Shown here: piece by piece, positions 26,149 through 35,120 of the stretch
How the letters are laid out: each line of letters begins with the position of its first letter
Position numbering within the stretch: position 1 is the first letter of the stretch
Source of the DNA: an uncultured Tateyamaria sp.
GTDB lineage: Bacteria; Pseudomonadota; Alphaproteobacteria; Rhodobacterales; Rhodobacteraceae
Direction of reading: 5' to 3'
DNA length: 64,000 bases
Assembly (NCBI RefSeq): GCF_947503415.1
Contig: NZ_CANNDS010000004.1
Coordinates: 310,001-374,000, forward strand
The notes under the pieces: generated by a model
Seen by the model: only the letters and a program-made list of their open reading frames with translations
The model's database searches: none
Told to the model about the DNA's origin: nothing
Program-made: the position numbers and the translations under genes

Positions 26149-27060
26149 ATGCTGCCGCATTGGGATGATTTGCGCTTGTTTCTGGCTGTCGCACGGGCGG
26201 AGACACTGTCAGCCGCCGCAAAGGATGTGCGCAAGGATGCGGCCACTCTGGGCCGTCGTGTGGCGCGGCTGGAGCGGGATCTGGACGTCGTGCTGTTCCG
26301 TAAATCCCCACAAGGCTATGCGTTGACCGAAGCCGGCGCGCAATTGCTGGACAGGGCGGAGGCTGTGGAACAAGCCATGCGTGCGGCGACCGACGGGATC
26401 ACCGGCGCAGGTCGGGTCGAAGCGGATACGGGCCTGTCCGGCCAGATCCGTATCGGTGCGCCGGACGGATGCGCCAACTACATTCTGCCGCAGGTGTGCA
26501 CGGCGTTGGGACAGGCGCACCCGAATCTGGACATTCAGATCGTTGCCCTGCCGCGCGTTTTCAACCTGTCCCGGCGCGAAGCGGACCTTGCCATTGGCGT
26601 CAGCGCGCCCACCGCGGGGCAGTTGACGGTGCAACGGATCACGGATTATCGCCTGCATTTTGCGGCCGGCGCGCAGTACCTAGCGGACGCTCCGCCCCTG
26701 GACACTCTGGCGGATCTGCATGCGCATAGGGTCGTGGGTTACATCCCCGACATGATATTTGACCGCGAGTTGGATTACCTTGCGGATGCTGGCGTGGCGC
26801 GGGTTGCGATGGCATCGAACTCGGTCGCCGTGCAGTTGAACCTGTTGCGGCAAGGAGCGGGGGTCGGGGTTGTGCATGACTTTGCGTTGCCCTTGGCACC
26901 CGGATTGCGCCGGGTTCTCGAAGATCAGCTGTCATTGTCGCGCAGTTTTTTCCTGATCCGACATCAGTCAGACACGCGAGATACGCGATTGAACCAGTTT
27001 GCCGAGCTTCTGGTTCAGGGCGTTCGGGCGGAAGTGGCGCGCCTCGAAGGCAGTTTATGA
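26149..27060 (+). CDS. LysR family transcriptional regulator
   Basis: 303 aa. Residues 1-60 form the winged HTH (WDDLRLFLAVARAETLSAAAKDV ... LGRRVARLERDLDVVLF), followed by the substrate-binding domain (LSGQIRIGAPDGCANYILPQV and onward to residue 290). Divergently transcribed from mmsA with 121 bases between, the usual arrangement for a LysR regulator and its target. It is therefore inferred to control valine/isobutyrate degradation; the inducer is unknown. Confidence 0.93.
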   Translation: MLPHWDDLRLFLAVARAETLSAAAKDVRKDAATLGRRVARLERDLDVVLFRKSPQGYALTEAGAQLLDRAEAVEQAMRAATDGITGAGRVEADTGLSGQIRIGAPDGCANYILPQVCTALGQAHPNLDIQIVALPRVFNLSRREADLAIGVSAPTAGQLTVQRITDYRLHFAAGAQYLADAPPLDTLADLHAHRVVGYIPDMIFDRELDYLADAGVARVAMASNSVAVQLNLLRQGAGVGVVHDFALPLAPGLRRVLEDQLSLSRSFFLIRHQSDTRDTRLNQFAELLVQGVRAEVARLEGSL

Positions 27061-27247
27061 ATATTCATCAGGTGCTTGCGGGGTTTATTTGATGTTGGCC
27101 TTGCTGGGTTGGTGGGCTGCCGTGCTGCACATTGCGTGATTGCATTTCTACCAGCAGTGGTTCGCTTGAAACGCGGCATACACTTGACAGAAGGGCCTCG
27201 TCCGGCGGACGCTCAATCATGTCGCAAAATTGATAGGGTCCTGTTCC

Positions 27248-27682
27248 ATGCTTGTGCACCAGATTTTGAAGTCCAAGTCCGATGATGCCGTCGTTACGGT
27301 TCAGCCCGGCAGCAAGGTGTCAGAGGCCGCCAAGATCCTCGCGGAGCGCAAGATCGGGACGGTGGTCGTATCGGCGGACGGGCAGACGGCGGCAGGCATC
27401 CTGTCTGAACGGGACATTGTGCGTGTTCTGGCGGCCCGCGGCGGTTCCATTCTGAACGAAACGGTCGACACGTTCATGACCTCGAAGCTGGTGACCTGCG
27501 GGCGCGAGGACAAGGCCGATGACGTGCTGGCCAAGATGACCGAAGGCCGGTTCCGGCACATGCCGGTGGTTGAGGACGGCCAACTTGTGGGCCTGATCAC
27601 GCTGGGCGATGTGGTCAAGGCGCGGCTGTCCGAGCTGGCGATGGAGAAAGATGCCCTGCAGGGCATGATCATGGGCCACTAG
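27248..27682 (+). CDS. CBS domain protein (tandem CBS pair)
   Basis: 144 aa made almost entirely of two CBS domains: residues about 7-65 (VTVQPGSKVSEAAKILAERKIGTVVV, then GILSERDIVR) and about 75-130 (KLVTCGREDKADDVLAKMTEGRFRHMPVV, then GLITLGDVVK). Such proteins bind adenosyl ligands such as AMP, ATP or NAD and regulate partners. No partner domain is fused. ATG 27248 is used; the frame is open 6 codons earlier. A TTGACA hexamer at 27184-27189 could be a -35 box, with no clear -10. coaD follows after 62 bases. Confidence 0.92.
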   Translation: MLVHQILKSKSDDAVVTVQPGSKVSEAAKILAERKIGTVVVSADGQTAAGILSERDIVRVLAARGGSILNETVDTFMTSKLVTCGREDKADDVLAKMTEGRFRHMPVVEDGQLVGLITLGDVVKARLSELAMEKDALQGMIMGH

Positions 27683-27744
27683 CGCGCTTGCAATCGCTGG
27701 CCTGAAATGCTGCATTGAGCGGACGACGACTACGGAGCCGCCCC

Positions 27745-28236
27745 ATGCGCATCGGCCTTTATCCTGGCACATTCGATCCCATCACGCTGGGGCATATGGA
27801 CATCATCAGGCGGGCAAGCCCGATGGTGGATCGGCTGGTGATTGGCGTGGCCATCAACCGCGACAAGGGGCCCTTGTTTTCCCTAGAAGAACGCGTCGCC
27901 ATGATCGAGGCGGAATGCGCCCAACTGAGCGCACAGACCGGGACAGAAATTGTTGCCCACCCATTTGACAACCTGCTGATTGATTGCGCCCGCGACGTGG
28001 GGGCGCAACTGATCATTCGGGGCCTGCGCGCTGTGGCCGATTTTGAATACGAATTTCAGATGGTTGGCATGAACCGGCAGCTTGATGACAGTATCGAGAC
28101 GGTGTTCCTCATGGCCGAGGCGGAGCATCAGGCGATTGCGTCCAAACTGGTCAAAGAGATCGCGCGTCTGGGCGGGGACGTCAGCAAGTTTGTGACGCCG
28201 CTGGTGAACGACGCGCTGAAGGATCGGTTTGGGTAA
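27745..28236 (+). CDS. coaD: Phosphopantetheine adenylyltransferase
   Basis: Penultimate step of coenzyme A synthesis: ATP plus 4'-phosphopantetheine gives dephospho-CoA and PPi. 163 aa, standard length. It shows the nucleotidyltransferase TxGH motif in YPGTFDPITLGHMDII (residues 6-21), RGLRAVADFEYEFQMVGMN near residue 92, and the C-terminal signature AIASKLVKEIARLGGD. A GGAG site precedes ATG 27745. It probably shares a transcript with the CBS gene. Confidence 0.96.
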   Translation: MRIGLYPGTFDPITLGHMDIIRRASPMVDRLVIGVAINRDKGPLFSLEERVAMIEAECAQLSAQTGTEIVAHPFDNLLIDCARDVGAQLIIRGLRAVADFEYEFQMVGMNRQLDDSIETVFLMAEAEHQAIASKLVKEIARLGGDVSKFVTPLVNDALKDRFG

Positions 28237-28263
28237 GGGACGGTTTGGGGACTTTGCTGCCGT

Positions 28264-28731
28264 TCAAATCAATCTCGGATTTGTTCTTTCTTGAAGCTGA
28301 GCCTTAAGACCGTTCGGATAGAGTTCTAGGTTTCCACAATCCAGTTGTCTCACATCGTACCAACGTGCGACGCACTTTTCGCCATTGTCCTCAAAATACT
28401 CAATGGGCCCCAGTCCTTCGTATGCGGTAGCGGGGAAAGCCACTTCAGAGATAAAGGTGACTTCGTGTCCAACCACGCCCTGATGGGTATATATATTCTC
28501 CAGAACCATTGGCTTACCAATCACTTCAACAGCAACCCCAAGTTCTTCATCGAACTCCCGTATAAGTGCATCGTGCCACGTTTCACCAAATTCGAGCCGA
28601 CCACCAAGAGGCCTGACGCCTTTCACAGTTCCATCGTCAAGATAGATTTCACTCGCGAGCAACAGTCCATTGCGCCAGACAAGGCCAAGCGCTTTCACCT
28701 GTATATGCTGTTGAGGTCGCCAAACATTCAT
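28264..28731 (-). CDS. NUDIX hydrolase of unusual base composition
   Basis: 155 aa with a clear Nudix box, GGRLEFGETWHDALIREFDE followed by ELGV (Gx5Ex7REUxEExGU pattern), the Mg-binding catalytic loop for cleaving nucleoside diphosphates linked to another group. Substrate unknown; the rest resembles ADP-ribose- or NTP-type hydrolases. The gene is clearly more AT-rich than its neighbours and uses codons such as AAA, ATA and TTA that are rare nearby, suggesting recent acquisition. It lies between coaD and gap1 with no shared operon. Confidence 0.88.
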   Translation of the reverse strand: MNVWRPQQHIQVKALGLVWRNGLLLASEIYLDDGTVKGVRPLGGRLEFGETWHDALIREFDEELGVAVEVIGKPMVLENIYTHQGVVGHEVTFISEVAFPATAYEGLGPIEYFEDNGEKCVARWYDVRQLDCGNLELYPNGLKAQLQERTNPRLI

Positions 28732-28815
28732 GCCCGATACCTACTATTGTAGGTTTTCGTGTCGAGGTAGGTTTGGGCTCAGGTCTGCCATTTGAGCCAC
28801 TGACCGCCACCCCCC

Positions 28816-28845
28816 AAAAAAAAGAGGCACCTCTTTGGGTGCCTC
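28816..28845 (-). terminator. Rho-independent terminator of gap1
   Basis: On the minus strand GAGGCAC / GTGCCTC form a 7-bp stem with an 8-nt loop followed by eight Ts, starting 27 bases after the gap1 stop. Confidence 0.85.
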
Positions 28846-28871
28846 CTTGAACGCAGATTAACAGCTTGGAC

Positions 28872-29876
28872 TTACAGATACTTGCCCATTTCGACCGCTG
28901 TGTCGCCCATGCGGTTCGAGAAGCCCCATTCGTTGTCGTACCAGCTGAGGATACGGACCATGTTGCCGTCCATGACCTTGGTCTGGTCGGTGGCAAAAAT
29001 CGACGAATGCGGGTCATGGTTGAAGTCCATCGACACCAGTTTGGCATCGGTCACACCCAATACGCCCTTCAGCGGGCCAGAGGCAGCGGCGGCGCTCATC
29101 GCGGCATTGATCTGCTCGGGCGTGACATCGCGGTCCACTTCGACCGTCAGGTCGACGCAGGACACGTTCGGCGTGGGCACGCGGATGGCGACGCCGTCCA
29201 GCTTGCCGTTCAGCTCCGGCATCACCAGACCCACGGCCTTGGCCGCACCGGTGGATGTGGGGATCATGGACAGGGCCGCCGCGCGGGCGCGGTAGAGGTC
29301 CTTGTGCATCGTGTCCAGCGTCGGCTGATCGCCGGTATAGCTGTGCACGGTGGTCATGAAGCCGCGCTTGATGCCGAACTGGTCGTGCAGGACCTTGGCC
29401 ACAGGCGTCAGGCAATTCGTGGTGCAGGACGCGTTCGACACGATCACATCGTCACCCGACAGCGTGTCGTGGTTCACACCATACACGATCGTCTTGTCGG
29501 CATCCTTGCCGGGGGCAGAGATCAGAACGCGGCTCGACCCATTCTCAAGATGCGCCTGGCAGGCGTCCTTGGACGTGAAGATGCCGGTGCATTCCAGCAC
29601 GATGTCCACATGGCCCCAGGGCAGGTCTGCGGGGTTCCGCTCTGCCGTGACCTTGATTGGGCCGTGGCCCACGTCGATGCTGTCGCCCGCGACCGTAACC
29701 TTTGCAGGGAAACGGCCATGCACGCTGTCATATTGCAGCAGGTGGGCGTTTGTTTCGACGGGGCCGAGGTCGTTGATCGCGACCACCTCGATATCTGTAC
29801 GACCGCTTTCGACGATCGCGCGCAGCACGTTGCGCCCGATGCGCCCGAACCCGTTGATTGCAACTTTGATGGCCAT
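28872..29876 (-). CDS. gap: Glyceraldehyde-3-phosphate dehydrogenase, paralogue 1 (NAD-type)
   Basis: Interconverts glyceraldehyde 3-phosphate and 1,3-bisphosphoglycerate. 334 aa. NAD fold [14 protein letters not shown], adenine-ribose Asp36 in VVAINDLG (typical of NAD-specific enzymes), catalytic Cys in [13 protein letters not shown] and the YTGDQPTLD segment. ATG 29876 was chosen over the longer open frame because it directly precedes the conserved N-terminus. A palindrome GTTACCGCTAAC lies 65 bases upstream. A second, divergent-sequence gap gene lies 1.4 kb away on the same strand. Confidence 0.96.
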   Translation of the reverse strand: MAIKVAINGFGRIGRNVLRAIVESGRTDIEVVAINDLGPVETNAHLLQYDSVHGRFPAKVTVAGDSIDVGHGPIKVTAERNPADLPWGHVDIVLECTGIFTSKDACQAHLENGSSRVLISAPGKDADKTIVYGVNHDTLSGDDVIVSNASCTTNCLTPVAKVLHDQFGIKRGFMTTVHSYTGDQPTLDTMHKDLYRARAAALSMIPTSTGAAKAVGLVMPELNGKLDGVAIRVPTPNVSCVDLTVEVDRDVTPEQINAAMSAAAASGPLKGVLGVTDAKLVSMDFNHDPHSSIFATDQTKVMDGNMVRILSWYDNEWGFSNRMGDTAVEMGKYL

Positions 29877-29940
29877 GGTATCCCCCATGTCTGGTGTCAG
29901 ATTGGTGTCTGAACGCAGGCCCGAAGCTCCGGTCTGCGCC

Positions 29941-29952
29941 GTTACCGCTAAC
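29941..29952. promoter_or_regulatory. LacI-type operator-like palindrome upstream of gap1
   Basis: GTTACCGCTAAC matches GTTAGCGCTAAC in 11 of 12 positions. The latter is, as I recall it, the motif of CceR, the LacI-family central-carbon regulator of Rhodobacter sphaeroides. It is 65 bases before the gap1 start. Three similar sites lie upstream of gap2. Confidence 0.55.
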
Positions 29953-30019
29953 AAAGGCAAATGCGCGCAATTGTCAACCGGGGGTGGCGCTCAAAACCCT
30001 GCGACATGTGGGGCAGGCA

Positions 30020-30163
30020 TCATCGCCAGAAGGCGAGCCACTCCAGCAGTTCCGCGAATTTCTTGCCGAGAAAGATCAGGTGCTCCATCCCGTAAAGCAT
30101 CACGTCTGTTACAATCGCACCAATGATCAACAGGGCGAGAACAAGAGCGATGCGGTTGGTCAT
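30020..30163 (-). CDS. 47-aa membrane peptide between the two gap genes
   Basis: ATG 30163 to TGA at 30020 encodes 47 aa: a short MTNR start, one hydrophobic helix (ALVLALLIIGAIVTDVMLYG), an amphipathic middle GMEHLIFLGKKFAELL, and a Trp/aromatic end EWLAFWR. This is a plausible single-pass membrane protein. It lies on the same strand as both GAPDH genes, 75 bases after gap2 and 143 bases before gap1. Function unknown; I recall similar small ORFs beside gap in other Rhodobacteraceae but cannot verify that here. Confidence 0.75.
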   Translation of the reverse strand: MTNRIALVLALLIIGAIVTDVMLYGMEHLIFLGKKFAELLEWLAFWR

Positions 30164-30181
30164 GGGGCTTGGATCACAACG

Positions 30182-30214
30182 AAAAAGGGCAGGGCTCTTG
30201 TGACAGCCCCGCCC
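30182..30214 (-). terminator. Rho-independent terminator after gap2
   Basis: On the minus strand GGGCGGGGCT and AGCCCTGCCC form a 10-bp stem with one mismatch or wobble, followed by five Ts. It starts 25 bases after the gap2 stop and precedes the 47-aa gene, so that gene would depend on read-through or its own promoter. Confidence 0.7.
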
Positions 30215-30238
30215 GATGCTTGCAAGTTGTGGTGTCGA

Positions 30239-31240
30239 TCAGGTTAACCGGCCCATGGCGACAGCAACATCTGCCATGCGCACCGAAAAAGCCCATTCGT
30301 TGTCGTACCATGCGAGGACCCGCACCAGCCTGTTGCCCACCACCTTGGTCTGGTCAGGCGCAAAGATCGACGAGTGTTCAGTGTGGTTGAAATCGATGCT
30401 GACCTTCTGTTCGTCATCATAGGCCAGGACCCGGCCCATGGGGCCTGCCGCGGCTTCGGCCACGGCGGCGTTGACCTCTTTGACGCTCACATCGCGGCTG
30501 GCTTCGAATGTCAGGTCCACGGCGCTCACGTTTGGCGTGGGCACGCGCATGGCCGTGCCATCGAGCTTGCCTGCGAGGTTGGGCAGCACCTCGCCCAGTG
30601 CCTTGGCTGCACCGGTTGAGGTCGGGATCATGGCCATCGCAGCCGCCCGGGCGCGGTAAAGGTCATCGTGCCGACGGTCCAGCGTGGGCTGGTCACCGGT
30701 GTAGCTGTGGATTGTGGTCATTACCCCGCGCTCTATGCCGATGGCACGATCCAGCACCTTCGCCAGCGGGGCGAGGCAGTTGGTGGTGCACGAACCGTTG
30801 GAGATCATGCGATCATTGGCTGCCAGCTGTTCATCGTTCACGCCGAACACAACGGTCTTGTCCACGTTCTTGCCCGGAGCGGACAACAGCACCTTGTTCG
30901 CGCCACGCTCGAAATGCGCCTTGGCTTTTTCGCCGTCGTTGAACTTGCCCGTGCATTCCAGCACCACGTCACAGCCGGTCCAGTCCAGTTCATTCATGTC
31001 GTAGGTCGACATCATCCGGATCGGGCCGCGGCCCAAATCCATCGTGTCGTTGGACAAAGTGATCTCGTTCGGAAAGCGGCCATGCACGCTGTCGTATTTC
31101 ATCAGATGCGCTGCCGTCGCCAGCGGGCCGGTGGCATTCACGGCCACCACGTCGATGTCGTTGCGCAGCGATGTGGCGATGTGGGACAGGGTGCAGCGGC
31201 CGATGCGCCCAAACCCGTTGATGCCGACTTTGATGGTCAT
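30239..31240 (-). CDS. gap: Glyceraldehyde-3-phosphate dehydrogenase, paralogue 2
   Basis: 333 aa GAPDH with [15 protein letters not shown], catalytic Cys in SNGSCTTNCLAP and the conserved YTGDQPTLD and STGAAKALGEVLPNL segments. It differs from its neighbour at the coenzyme-selecting position: VVAVNATG has Ala36 where gap1 has Asp36, a change associated with loss of strict NAD specificity, so an NADP-accepting, perhaps anabolic, role is possible. Three LacI-type operator-like sites lie upstream. ATG 31240 fits the family start. Confidence 0.95.
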   Translation of the reverse strand: MTIKVGINGFGRIGRCTLSHIATSLRNDIDVVAVNATGPLATAAHLMKYDSVHGRFPNEITLSNDTMDLGRGPIRMMSTYDMNELDWTGCDVVLECTGKFNDGEKAKAHFERGANKVLLSAPGKNVDKTVVFGVNDEQLAANDRMISNGSCTTNCLAPLAKVLDRAIGIERGVMTTIHSYTGDQPTLDRRHDDLYRARAAAMAMIPTSTGAAKALGEVLPNLAGKLDGTAMRVPTPNVSAVDLTFEASRDVSVKEVNAAVAEAAAGPMGRVLAYDDEQKVSIDFNHTEHSSIFAPDQTKVVGNRLVRVLAWYDNEWAFSVRMADVAVAMGRLT

Positions 31241-31337
31241 GGTTCCGTGGTCCTTCCGCAAGGGGCAGCTTTTGTTTGCACAGGTGATAGCCGCCGCACC
31301 GCAGCGTGAGAAGGGAAAAGACACAAATAATCAGAGT

Positions 31338-31415
31338 GTTAGCGATAAAGGTGTTCCGTTGTATACAGTTCGCGCTAACAGTTTGTGGAACCATCTGCGT
31401 ATGTTATGCGCTAAC
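31338..31415. promoter_or_regulatory. Cluster of three LacI-type operator-like sites, gap2 / DUF808
   Basis: GTTAGCGATAAA (31338-31349), GTTCGCGCTAAC (31368-31379, 11 of 12 to GTTAGCGCTAAC) and GTTATGCGCTAAC (31403-31415) lie about 30 and 36 bases apart between the divergent gap2 and DUF808 genes. The centre-to-centre spacing is close to whole helical turns, which suits cooperative binding or looping. Assignment to CceR is by resemblance only. Confidence 0.6.
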
Positions 31416-31443
31416 GTAAACAAGTCGCGAGGGAGCGGGCAGG

Positions 31444-32418
31444 ATGAGTGGACTTTTGGCCCTGTTGGATGATGTGGCGGGAATCGCCAAGGTGGCGGCT
31501 GCATCGGTCGATGACGTGATCGGGCAGGCGGCCAAAGCGGGGGCCAAGGCAGCGGGGGCCGTGATTGACGACGCCGCTGTGACACCCAAATATGTGGACG
31601 GATTTGCCGCCGATCGCGAATTGCCCGTCATCTGGCGAATTGCCAAAGGCTCCTTCAAGAACAAGCTCGTTTACCTGTTGCCCGTAGGTCTGGCCTTGTC
31701 GGCCTTTGCCCCATGGGCCATTCCGCCGCTTCTGATGCTTGGCGGCGCGTATCTGTGTTTCGAAGGTGCCGAGAAGGTCGCTCATGTTTTGGGCTGGGGC
31801 CACGGGCACGAGGATTACGCAGGCAAGGAGCAGGAAGTGCAGGACCCTGCACATCTGGAGGAGCAAAAGGCCCAAGGGGCGATCAAGACTGATTTTATTC
31901 TGTCGGCCGAAATCATGACCATTGCATTGTCTGCGATCCCGGAAAGCAATTTCTGGATGGAGGCCGCAACGCTTGCCGCCGTCGCCATCATGATCACGAT
32001 TGCGGTCTACGGCTCTGTCGCATTGATCGTGAAAGCGGACGACGTCGGCCTTGCCATGGCCAATCGCGGTCGTTTGGGGCTGACGCGATCATTGGGGCGC
32101 GGGATCGTCAAGGTGATGCCCGGTTTCATGAAACTTCTGACAATCGTCGGCACCGCAGCCATGCTTTGGGTCGGTGGATCCATCATCGTGCATGGTTTGG
32201 CCGAGATGGGCTGGCACGCGCCCGAAGAGATCATCTATGGCCTGGGCAAATCGGTAGGAGCGATGTTTGAGGGAGGCTCCGGTTTTGCATCCTGGGCGAC
32301 CAAGGCTGCGGTTGACGGCGTTCTGGGGCTCGCTCTTGGGTTTGTGCTGATCCCGATTGGGGAAAAGCTGGTCACTCCGATCTGGCGCGGTGTGACATCC
32401 AAACTGTCGAACGCCTGA
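31444..32418 (+). CDS. DUF808 family membrane protein
   Basis: 324 aa, usual for this family of multi-pass inner-membrane proteins of unknown function. It begins with the family's MSGLLALLDDVAGIAKVAAAS and GAVIDDAAVTPKYVDG, then has about five to six hydrophobic segments, including VYLLPVGLALSAFAPWA, FILSAEIMTIALSAI and LGLALGFVLIPIGEKLV. A His-rich loop GWGHGHEDY lies near residue 118. It is divergent from gap2, sharing the region with the operator-like cluster. A GGAG-type site is not obvious; GAGGGAGCGGGC precedes the ATG. Confidence 0.9.
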   Translation: MSGLLALLDDVAGIAKVAAASVDDVIGQAAKAGAKAAGAVIDDAAVTPKYVDGFAADRELPVIWRIAKGSFKNKLVYLLPVGLALSAFAPWAIPPLLMLGGAYLCFEGAEKVAHVLGWGHGHEDYAGKEQEVQDPAHLEEQKAQGAIKTDFILSAEIMTIALSAIPESNFWMEAATLAAVAIMITIAVYGSVALIVKADDVGLAMANRGRLGLTRSLGRGIVKVMPGFMKLLTIVGTAAMLWVGGSIIVHGLAEMGWHAPEEIIYGLGKSVGAMFEGGSGFASWATKAAVDGVLGLALGFVLIPIGEKLVTPIWRGVTSKLSNA

Positions 32419-32445
32419 TGAGTGCGCTACGTCACACCCACGCAG

Positions 32446-32712
32446 TCACCCCGTCGAATCGGCGTGTGATTTGACGCTCGTTTCGGCGTTGGCGATGGCA
32501 ATGTTGGTTGGAGTGACGCTGACGGATTTGGCATCTTGCGAAGGGCAGTCGTTTTCTTCACGTCGTGCAACGACAAGGGCTAAAGCGACCAAAACAAAGG
32601 CTCCACCACATGAGTAGACAATGAGCGCCATCCACCAGCCGCTGCCCATCAGCAACGCGGTAACTGCGGCTGCAGCGGCGAAAAACGCTGAAATAATCAC
32701 TACACCAATCAC
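32446..32712 (-). CDS. Small two-helix membrane protein, hypothetical
   Basis: 88 aa from a GTG at 32712. Two hydrophobic helices (VVIISAFFAAAAAVTALLMG and WMALIVYSCGGAFVLVALALVV), then a charged, Ser/Thr-rich tail. No family recognised. The composition is more AT-rich than the surroundings and there is no ATG start, so the gene is less certain than its neighbours. It sits between DUF808 (convergent) and tkt. Confidence 0.5.
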   Translation of the reverse strand: MIGVVIISAFFAAAAAVTALLMGSGWWMALIVYSCGGAFVLVALALVVARREENDCPSQDAKSVSVTPTNIAIANAETSVKSHADSTG

Positions 32713-32828
32713 ATGCAGCCTTTGATTACCTTCTATGGTTGAATCCGTTTATTTTTGCCCTTGCCTGAACATTTGTTACCAAATCAATACACTGGTTTGT
32801 GTCAGGGGGCCAGTTGGCCCCTAAAACG

Positions 32829-34844
32829 TTATATAAGTTCCTTCGCGCGTTCGACCACAACGTCCGACGTAATGCCGAACTTTTCGAACAGGACGTTGGC
32901 GGGTGCGGATGCCCCGAAGTCGTCCATGCCAACGAAATCTGCCTTGTTTGCCTTGCCGCGCTCACCCAGCAACCATTGGTCCCACCCTTGGCGCACAGCG
33001 GCTTCGATCCCGACACGCACAGGCCCTGCAGGCAGCACCTTGCGGCGATAACTCTCGTCCTGCTGTGCAAAAAGCTCCATGCAGGGCATCGAGACAACCC
33101 GGCACCCGATGCCCGCGTCCTGCAGTTTGGCGCGCGCATCCATCGCAATGGAGACTTCGGACCCAGAGGCGATCAGAATCACCTGCCGCTTGCCTTCAGC
33201 GTCAGCCAGGACATACGCGCCTTGCGCCGTCATGTTCTTCAACTTGTGCTCGGTCCGCACGGTGGGAAGGCCCTGACGGGTCAGGGACAGAACCGACGGT
33301 GTTTCGGTGGATGACAGCGCCAGTTCCCACGCCTCGGCGGTCTCAACGGCGTCTGCGGGTCGGAACACATGTGTGTTGGGCGTGGCGCGGCTGATCGCCA
33401 GATGCTCGACCGGTTGGTGCGTGGGGCCATCTTCGCCCAGGCCAATGCTGTCATGGGTCATGACAAAGACCGTTGGGATTTTCATCAGTGCCGCCAGTCG
33501 CATGGCGGGGCGGGCATAGTCCGTGAAACACATGAACGTGCCGCCATAGGGGCGCAGACCGCCATGCAGGGCCATGCCGTTCATCGCGGCAGCCATGCCG
33601 TGTTCGCGAATGCCCCAATAGATGTAACGGCCCTTGCGGTTGTCGGTGTCGAACACACCCAGATCGCCTGTCTTGGTGTTGTTCGATCCCGTCAAGTCGG
33701 CAGAGCCGCCCACGGTTTCGGGCATGATCGGGTTGATAACCTCCAACGCTTTTTCCGATGCGGCCCGCGTCGCCAGCTTGGGCGCGCTTTCCGACATCTG
33801 TTTTTTGAAGGCTTTGACCGTGGCCGACAGCTTCTTCGGCACCTCGCGGGCAAGGGTGCGGTTGAACTGCGCCTGTTTCGAGCCTGAGACGGATGCAAAT
33901 CGTTCTTCCCATGCCGCGCGCGCCTCTGCGCCTCGGGTGCCAATAGCTTCCCATGCCGCTTTCACGTCTGCGGGCACATCAAACGGGCCGGTGGTCCAGC
34001 CATAGGCCGCCTTGGCATCTTGCAACTGACCCTGATCGGTCAAAGCGCCGTGGCCCTTGGACGTGTCCTGAGCCGCATGACCCAGCGCGATGTGGGTCTT
34101 GCAAGCGATCATCGTGGGCTTGCTCTGGCTTTTCGCCTTGGTGATGGCGGCATCGATGGCCTCTGGGTCGTGCCCGTCGATCTCGATCACGGCCCAGCCT
34201 GCGGATTTGAAGCGCTGTGGCTGGTCGGTGGCGTCTGCCAGCGAAACGGGGCCGTCGATGGTGATGTTGTTGTTGTCCCAGAACACGATCAGCTTGCTCA
34301 GCTGATGGCGACCTGCCAGCGTGATCGCCTCTTGGCTCACACCTTCCATCAGACAACCGTCCCCGGCGATGGCATATGTATAGTGATCGACGATCTTCTT
34401 TCCGTATTGCGCGCGCAGGATTTCCTCGGCCATGGCAAAGCCTACAGCGTTGGAAATACCCTGACCCAACGGGCCGGTGGTCGTCTCGATCCCCTTGGCG
34501 TGGCCGTATTCCGGGTGGCCTGCGGTGATGGCACCCCACTGGCGGAAGTTCTTGACCTGCTCCAGCGTCATGTCCTCGTAGCCCGTCAGGTGCAGCAGCG
34601 AATAGAGCAGCATCGACCCGTGACCGGCAGACAGGATAAACCGGTCGCGGTCGGGCCAGTCGGGGGCCTTGGCATCGAATTTCAGGTGTTTTTCGTAGAG
34701 AACGGTGGCGACATCGGCCATCCCCATGGGCATGCCGGAGTGGCCGGAATTGGCGGCTGCAACGGCGTCCAGCGTCAATGCGCGGATGGCGGTCGCCTTG
34801 GACCAGTGGTCAGGGTGGGCGGTGCGAAGGGCTGTCAGATCCAC
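32829..34844 (-). CDS. tkt: Transketolase
   Basis: Thiamine-diphosphate enzyme of the non-oxidative pentose phosphate pathway and the Calvin cycle, moving two-carbon units between sugar phosphates. 671 aa, full length. It has the N-terminal [13 protein letters not shown], the ThDP/metal motif [14 protein letters not shown] near residue 155 with [10 protein letters not shown], and the pyrimidine-domain stretch [20 protein letters not shown] near residue 470. Its start faces the coiled-coil/zapA pair across a 276-base intergenic region. Confidence 0.97.
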   Translation of the reverse strand: MDLTALRTAHPDHWSKATAIRALTLDAVAAANSGHSGMPMGMADVATVLYEKHLKFDAKAPDWPDRDRFILSAGHGSMLLYSLLHLTGYEDMTLEQVKNFRQWGAITAGHPEYGHAKGIETTTGPLGQGISNAVGFAMAEEILRAQYGKKIVDHYTYAIAGDGCLMEGVSQEAITLAGRHQLSKLIVFWDNNNITIDGPVSLADATDQPQRFKSAGWAVIEIDGHDPEAIDAAITKAKSQSKPTMIACKTHIALGHAAQDTSKGHGALTDQGQLQDAKAAYGWTTGPFDVPADVKAAWEAIGTRGAEARAAWEERFASVSGSKQAQFNRTLAREVPKKLSATVKAFKKQMSESAPKLATRAASEKALEVINPIMPETVGGSADLTGSNNTKTGDLGVFDTDNRKGRYIYWGIREHGMAAAMNGMALHGGLRPYGGTFMCFTDYARPAMRLAALMKIPTVFVMTHDSIGLGEDGPTHQPVEHLAISRATPNTHVFRPADAVETAEAWELALSSTETPSVLSLTRQGLPTVRTEHKLKNMTAQGAYVLADAEGKRQVILIASGSEVSIAMDARAKLQDAGIGCRVVSMPCMELFAQQDESYRRKVLPAGPVRVGIEAAVRQGWDQWLLGERGKANKADFVGMDDFGASAPANVLFEKFGITSDVVVERAKELI

Positions 34845-35120
34845 GGAAAATGCTCGTCCTTAAGGGTTTGGTTTGAGGCTGCATATCAGGCAAAGGCCAA
34901 AGATCAAGGCGATCCGCAGTTGCAAACAGGGGCCTTGGGGCATCGGCGGTGAGTTGCTACATCAAAGCCGCCCGCCAAGTGCTTGATCGCAAAGGGGGGC
35001 GCATTTCGAGATTGCATTGGATACACTCGACGGCGACGGAACGGGAAATCGATTCGAATAGGCCCGGCGGGTGGGACCGACGCGCCTGAGTGCAAAAGAA
35101 AAAGGGGACAGGCACCTAAA

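Noticed and set aside
27184..27216. Complete -35/-10 promoter before the CBS gene
   Set aside because: TTGACA is exact but no reasonable -10 hexamer stands at 16-18 bases; it is only mentioned as a possible -35.
32770..32828. GGGGCC hairpin after tkt as a terminator
   Set aside because: The stem is only six pairs round four bases, with no T-run on the minus strand.
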